Source of the DNA: Leishmania donovani
Lineage: Eukaryota; Euglenozoa; Kinetoplastea; Trypanosomatida; Trypanosomatidae
Reading direction: 5' to 3'
Length of the DNA stretch: 64,000 bases
NCBI RefSeq assembly: GCF_000227135.1
Contig: NC_018243.1
Span: forward strand, 634,407 to 698,406
The stretch's first letter is position 1. Every line of letters begins with the position of its first letter. A program made the translations under genes and the position numbers. The notes below the pieces were generated by a model. That model was given only the letters and a program-made list of their open reading frames with translations, did not search any database and was not told the DNA's origin. Below are positions 61,538 to 64,000 of the stretch, in pieces.

Positions 61538-63972
61538 CGGTCGTCGCTATCTTGGTAAACGTGCAGGCGCCCTATCGGTTTCCTCACCACTCTGCCTAGG
61601 GTGTCTACCTCTGCCGGCTCCCTGTGCTGCTAGGGGGATGCAGCGTTCTGTCTGTATTCGCACACCACATTGCACTGGCCTTGTTTCTTGCTTATGACCC
61701 CGCCCGTGCCAGTTCCATGCAGCCAAGAAAACGAAGGCCCTTATTCGGTATGCTGCACCTGGTGATCTGCACCTCGTGCCGTATTCATTCCAAGGTTTCT
61801 GGTAAGGGCGCGGGACACCACCTCTCCCTTCGCACATGAGCGCCGAGTCGTCATTAGCTGAGTTTCCTTTCCATCTGTGGAATAGAGGGACACGTTAATG
61901 CTGGAGAAAACCCGCGCCAGCATTTCCTGTATTGCGAGCTGCGCGTTGCTGTCCTGCCTCATCCTTCTTTGTCCACACCAGTTGATTTCTCTTCACAATT
62001 CTTGCTCATCTATCTCCTCTTCATTCCTTTTTTTTTCATCACATCGTTGTGAACACGCGCTTCTCCCAACTCTTGCCTATCTGAGTCACGCGTATCTCTC
62101 TGCTCGTTTCTCTATTTGTCTTGTTCCGCACTGCTTCGTGTCGAAGGGACTTATCTCTTACCTCTGCGCGCGCTGCTTTCCCTACTGCGCCTCCATGTCT
62201 TCCATACCTTCTGTCTTTATTTTTGAACTCCTTTTCCTTTCCCTCCACACTTCACCCTAGTACTCCCCGGAGAGCTGCGGGCGACGGCTCTCTCGCTTTG
62301 CGCAGCTGGTTCGCTCGCTATGGACTGATGGTGCGGTACACCCAGACATCACGTCACGAGAGCCCACGATGCTCTATGATAGTAATACACCCATAGATGT
62401 AGCGACAGAAGACTGCTCCTCATCCCCTTGCGTGCAGCTACCGCGCTGTCTGTGAAGCAATGAAGCCGACACTCGGCCTGCTGCGAAGATGAATACGCCA
62501 ACCAGGACGAAGTACAAAAAAGCCTTGTTGCTGCTACAGGCTCGTTTTCCCTCATGCCGCTCGACAAAGGCCCCACAAGAGTAGAGGATGACATACAGAC
62601 ACTTCTTTGCGCACAAGTACTCGCGCTGAAAGCCCGTCGCGTGCCCCTTTCACTTCAGCTTGTTTGTGGTCACTCCTAACCGGAGCACGAATACACTGCC
62701 ATGGAGCTTTCGCAATAGGCCATGTCAGGAGTGCCGACGCCAACTGTATGGATCATTGACCCGACCTTCAGTTTCAGGTGCCAGGCCCGCACCCCCCCCC
62801 CCACAGCCGCGATACACCACACGACATGCTACGGCAAAAGCTACTTTGTAGCAGCCGGCCCACACCAAACAGTTGGGATGATAAGCTTACCAGGCGACAG
62901 GACATCACCCTCGCTCAGTTCCGAACAGAGCACATTTGCTTAGTTTGAATTCCAGCAGCAGAAGGTCACAGGCAAAGGCAAGAGGCAGATGGAGTGCCGC
63001 GTGGTGCTTCGATGGGATTGTGGTACCTCACCTCCTGCCAGAGCCCCTGCACCTCACCTATTTTTTGCTATAAGGGCGTCCGACTCGATGGTAAGTGCGA
63101 TATGCCACGCAAGACTCGCGAATCCCACAACGCTCGAAGCACACCTCTCTTCACGATATACTTTTGCATGCAATGCCGCGATAATGCACGTCGCACCTGG
63201 GCTGCATGGCTTTCCTCGCCGAGTATCTATGGCTTCCCTCATGCGAACTTTATGAACGACAAACTATGAGCTCATTGTGCGGCAGCACGTGCTTGCCCAT
63301 GGTTTCCCTCTGCTTTAAACAGCCATTCCTGTGAAAGACGCTAGGAGTCAGCAGATGGCGGGATGCCCCTGCTGCCATGCGCTCAAGGAAGTGTCTCGCC
63401 TGCCGCTACTCCCCATCGCTCTCACCGTCTGCGGCACCCAGCGGCTGGTCCTCGCTCCTCCCATGAGTGTGTTGGCTGTAGTGCCGGCTGTGCACCACAG
63501 CTGTTGTTCACATGCCTGGTACGTGTCGAAAGCCCTTGCAGGACACGGGAATGAGGGATGTGACTGCTTTTTGTGCCACCTGCGGTGCTCCGACATCTTC
63601 CTCGCACGTTTGCTTGTCGTCGCGGCCTTTGGTGCCCTCGTGGTTGTGCCTGCGCGATCTGCCATACCCCTATGCAGATGCTTGGCTGCCCCGTGTTGTG
63701 TCGTTGTGCGACTTGCCTCTGTGACAGAGTTAAGCGCACACAGGAAGCCCGACTGCACCACCGCGCTGGCTGTTCTCCATCTTGTGGCTGTTTGGACGGC
63801 CGCTTTCTGCTCCATCTTCGAAGCTCTTTGCGTCGGCATGCGGGGCGTGGCCCTCTCTGCTGTTCCACGATTAGGGTACACGTACAGGTTAGGTTTTTTC
63901 TCTCCACTGATTCCTTGCACAGCGACCCCCTCTCCAACAGGACGGGGGCGTGACGTTGTACTGGTGTACTGG
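61538..63972. other. Subtelomeric region
   Basis: About 2.4 kb between TRAPPC2 and the telomere repeats. It holds the TRAPPC2 3' UTR (CT-rich to about 62260), then sequence of different, more balanced composition with an 11-base C run at 62792-62802. Possible retroposon debris and a telomere-entering open frame are listed separately. No confident gene was found. Confidence 0.6.
62802..63269 (+). pseudogene. Possible degenerate retroposon (ingi/DIRE-like) coding remnant
   Basis: One frame from the end of the C run to the stop at 63267-63269 has a single internal stop (62946-62948). Before that stop it reads DDKLTRRQDITLAQFRTEHI, which resembles the 'R-x-x-x-x-LAQLRT' segment near the C-terminus of trypanosomatid ingi/L1Tc-clade retroposons. 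After the stop the frame is Cys-rich (CQSPC, FCYKG, GKCDM, YFCMQCRDN). Degenerate elements of this clade are known to be concentrated in Leishmania subtelomeres. The match is short and no reverse-transcriptase motif was found, so this is tentative. Confidence 0.3.
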
Positions 63973-64000
63973 TTAGGGTTAGGGTTAGGGTTAGGGTTAG
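63355..64000 (+). other. Open reading frame running into the telomere repeats (probably not a gene)
   Basis: From ATG 63355 (MAGCPCCHALKEV) the frame has no stop for 215 codons and enters the TTAGGG array, where it reads Leu-Gly repeatedly. It is rich in Cys, Val, Ala and Leu, with two hydrophobic stretches (LLVVAAFGALVVV; LAVLHLVAVWTAAFC). No family was recognised. A minus-strand frame of 190 codons overlaps the same region (63348-63920), which suggests that low stop-codon density explains both. Confidence 0.25.
63973..64000 (+). repeat. Telomeric TTAGGG repeats (chromosome end)
   Basis: Four complete TTAGGG units plus a partial one end the window, G-rich strand 5' to 3' toward the end, as for a right-hand chromosome end. 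The preceding GTACTGGTGTACTGG contains a small direct repeat at the junction. Degenerate relatives (GATTAGGGTACA, CAGGTTAGG) lie about 75-105 bases inward. Confidence 0.97.

Noticed and set aside
62374..62616. 80-codon minus-strand frame with a hydrophobic segment (AFLYFVLVGVFIFAAG)
   Set aside because: Faintly like a fragment of a small membrane protein, but too short, without family match or splice tract; kept out of the features.
63348..63937. Minus-strand frames of 190 and 171 codons next to the telomere
   Set aside because: They overlap each other and a plus-strand open frame; Arg/Ala/Thr/Gln-rich with no recognisable domain.

Overview
This window is trypanosomatid chromosome-end DNA, most likely Leishmania or a close relative such as Endotrypanum or Leptomonas. 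The evidence is intron-free, GC-rich coding frames in one long same-strand array, pyrimidine-rich tracts followed by AG upstream of starts (trans-splice acceptors), gene-free stretches of 0.6 to 3.4 kb, and terminal TTAGGG repeats at 63973-64000. The order DNA polymerase alpha, kinesin, U1-70K, EIF4G3, prohibitin matches, from memory, the right end of Leishmania chromosome 16. Species was not determined.

Layout. Positions 1-1352 carry the 5' part of a minus-strand gene that looks like the replication-fork protein Timeless/Tof1. Positions 1353-4204 form a divergent strand-switch region, where transcription of both arrays presumably starts. The plus-strand array then runs to the telomere: ERO1 (4205-5536), DNA polymerase alpha catalytic subunit (6115-10137), CFAP57-like WD40/coiled-coil axonemal protein (11898-15593), PPR-like mitochondrial protein (16924-19002), SMP-domain putative lipid-transfer protein (19950-20975), kinesin with a C-terminal PH-like domain (22189-25437), U1-70K (27357-28205), EIF4G3 (29278-31185), prohibitin 1 (33261-34067), WD40 protein (35493-36848), a minimal Nop-domain/PRP31-like protein (37637-38356), three Clu-like paralogues (39573-45026, 47253-49325, 52730-60202) and TRAPPC2/sedlin (61121-61537). 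The last 2.4 kb are subtelomeric, with possible retroposon remnants.

The conserved half (4205-38356) holds unrelated housekeeping genes that share only their polycistronic unit, as is normal in this group. The telomere-proximal half is dominated by the Clu-like family, three diverged paralogues of 1817, 690 and 2490 residues. One has a second Clu-like module and IQ motifs. Another carries a long C-terminal extension of recurring 'YPFL' modules. This is the best candidate for something poorly described.

One technical caution: 49902-50370 and 50470-50938 are identical and flank a 99-base run of N, which looks like two overlapping contig ends that were not merged. No tRNA, rRNA or CRISPR features were seen. 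All homology statements come from motif recognition by eye; no database search was run.
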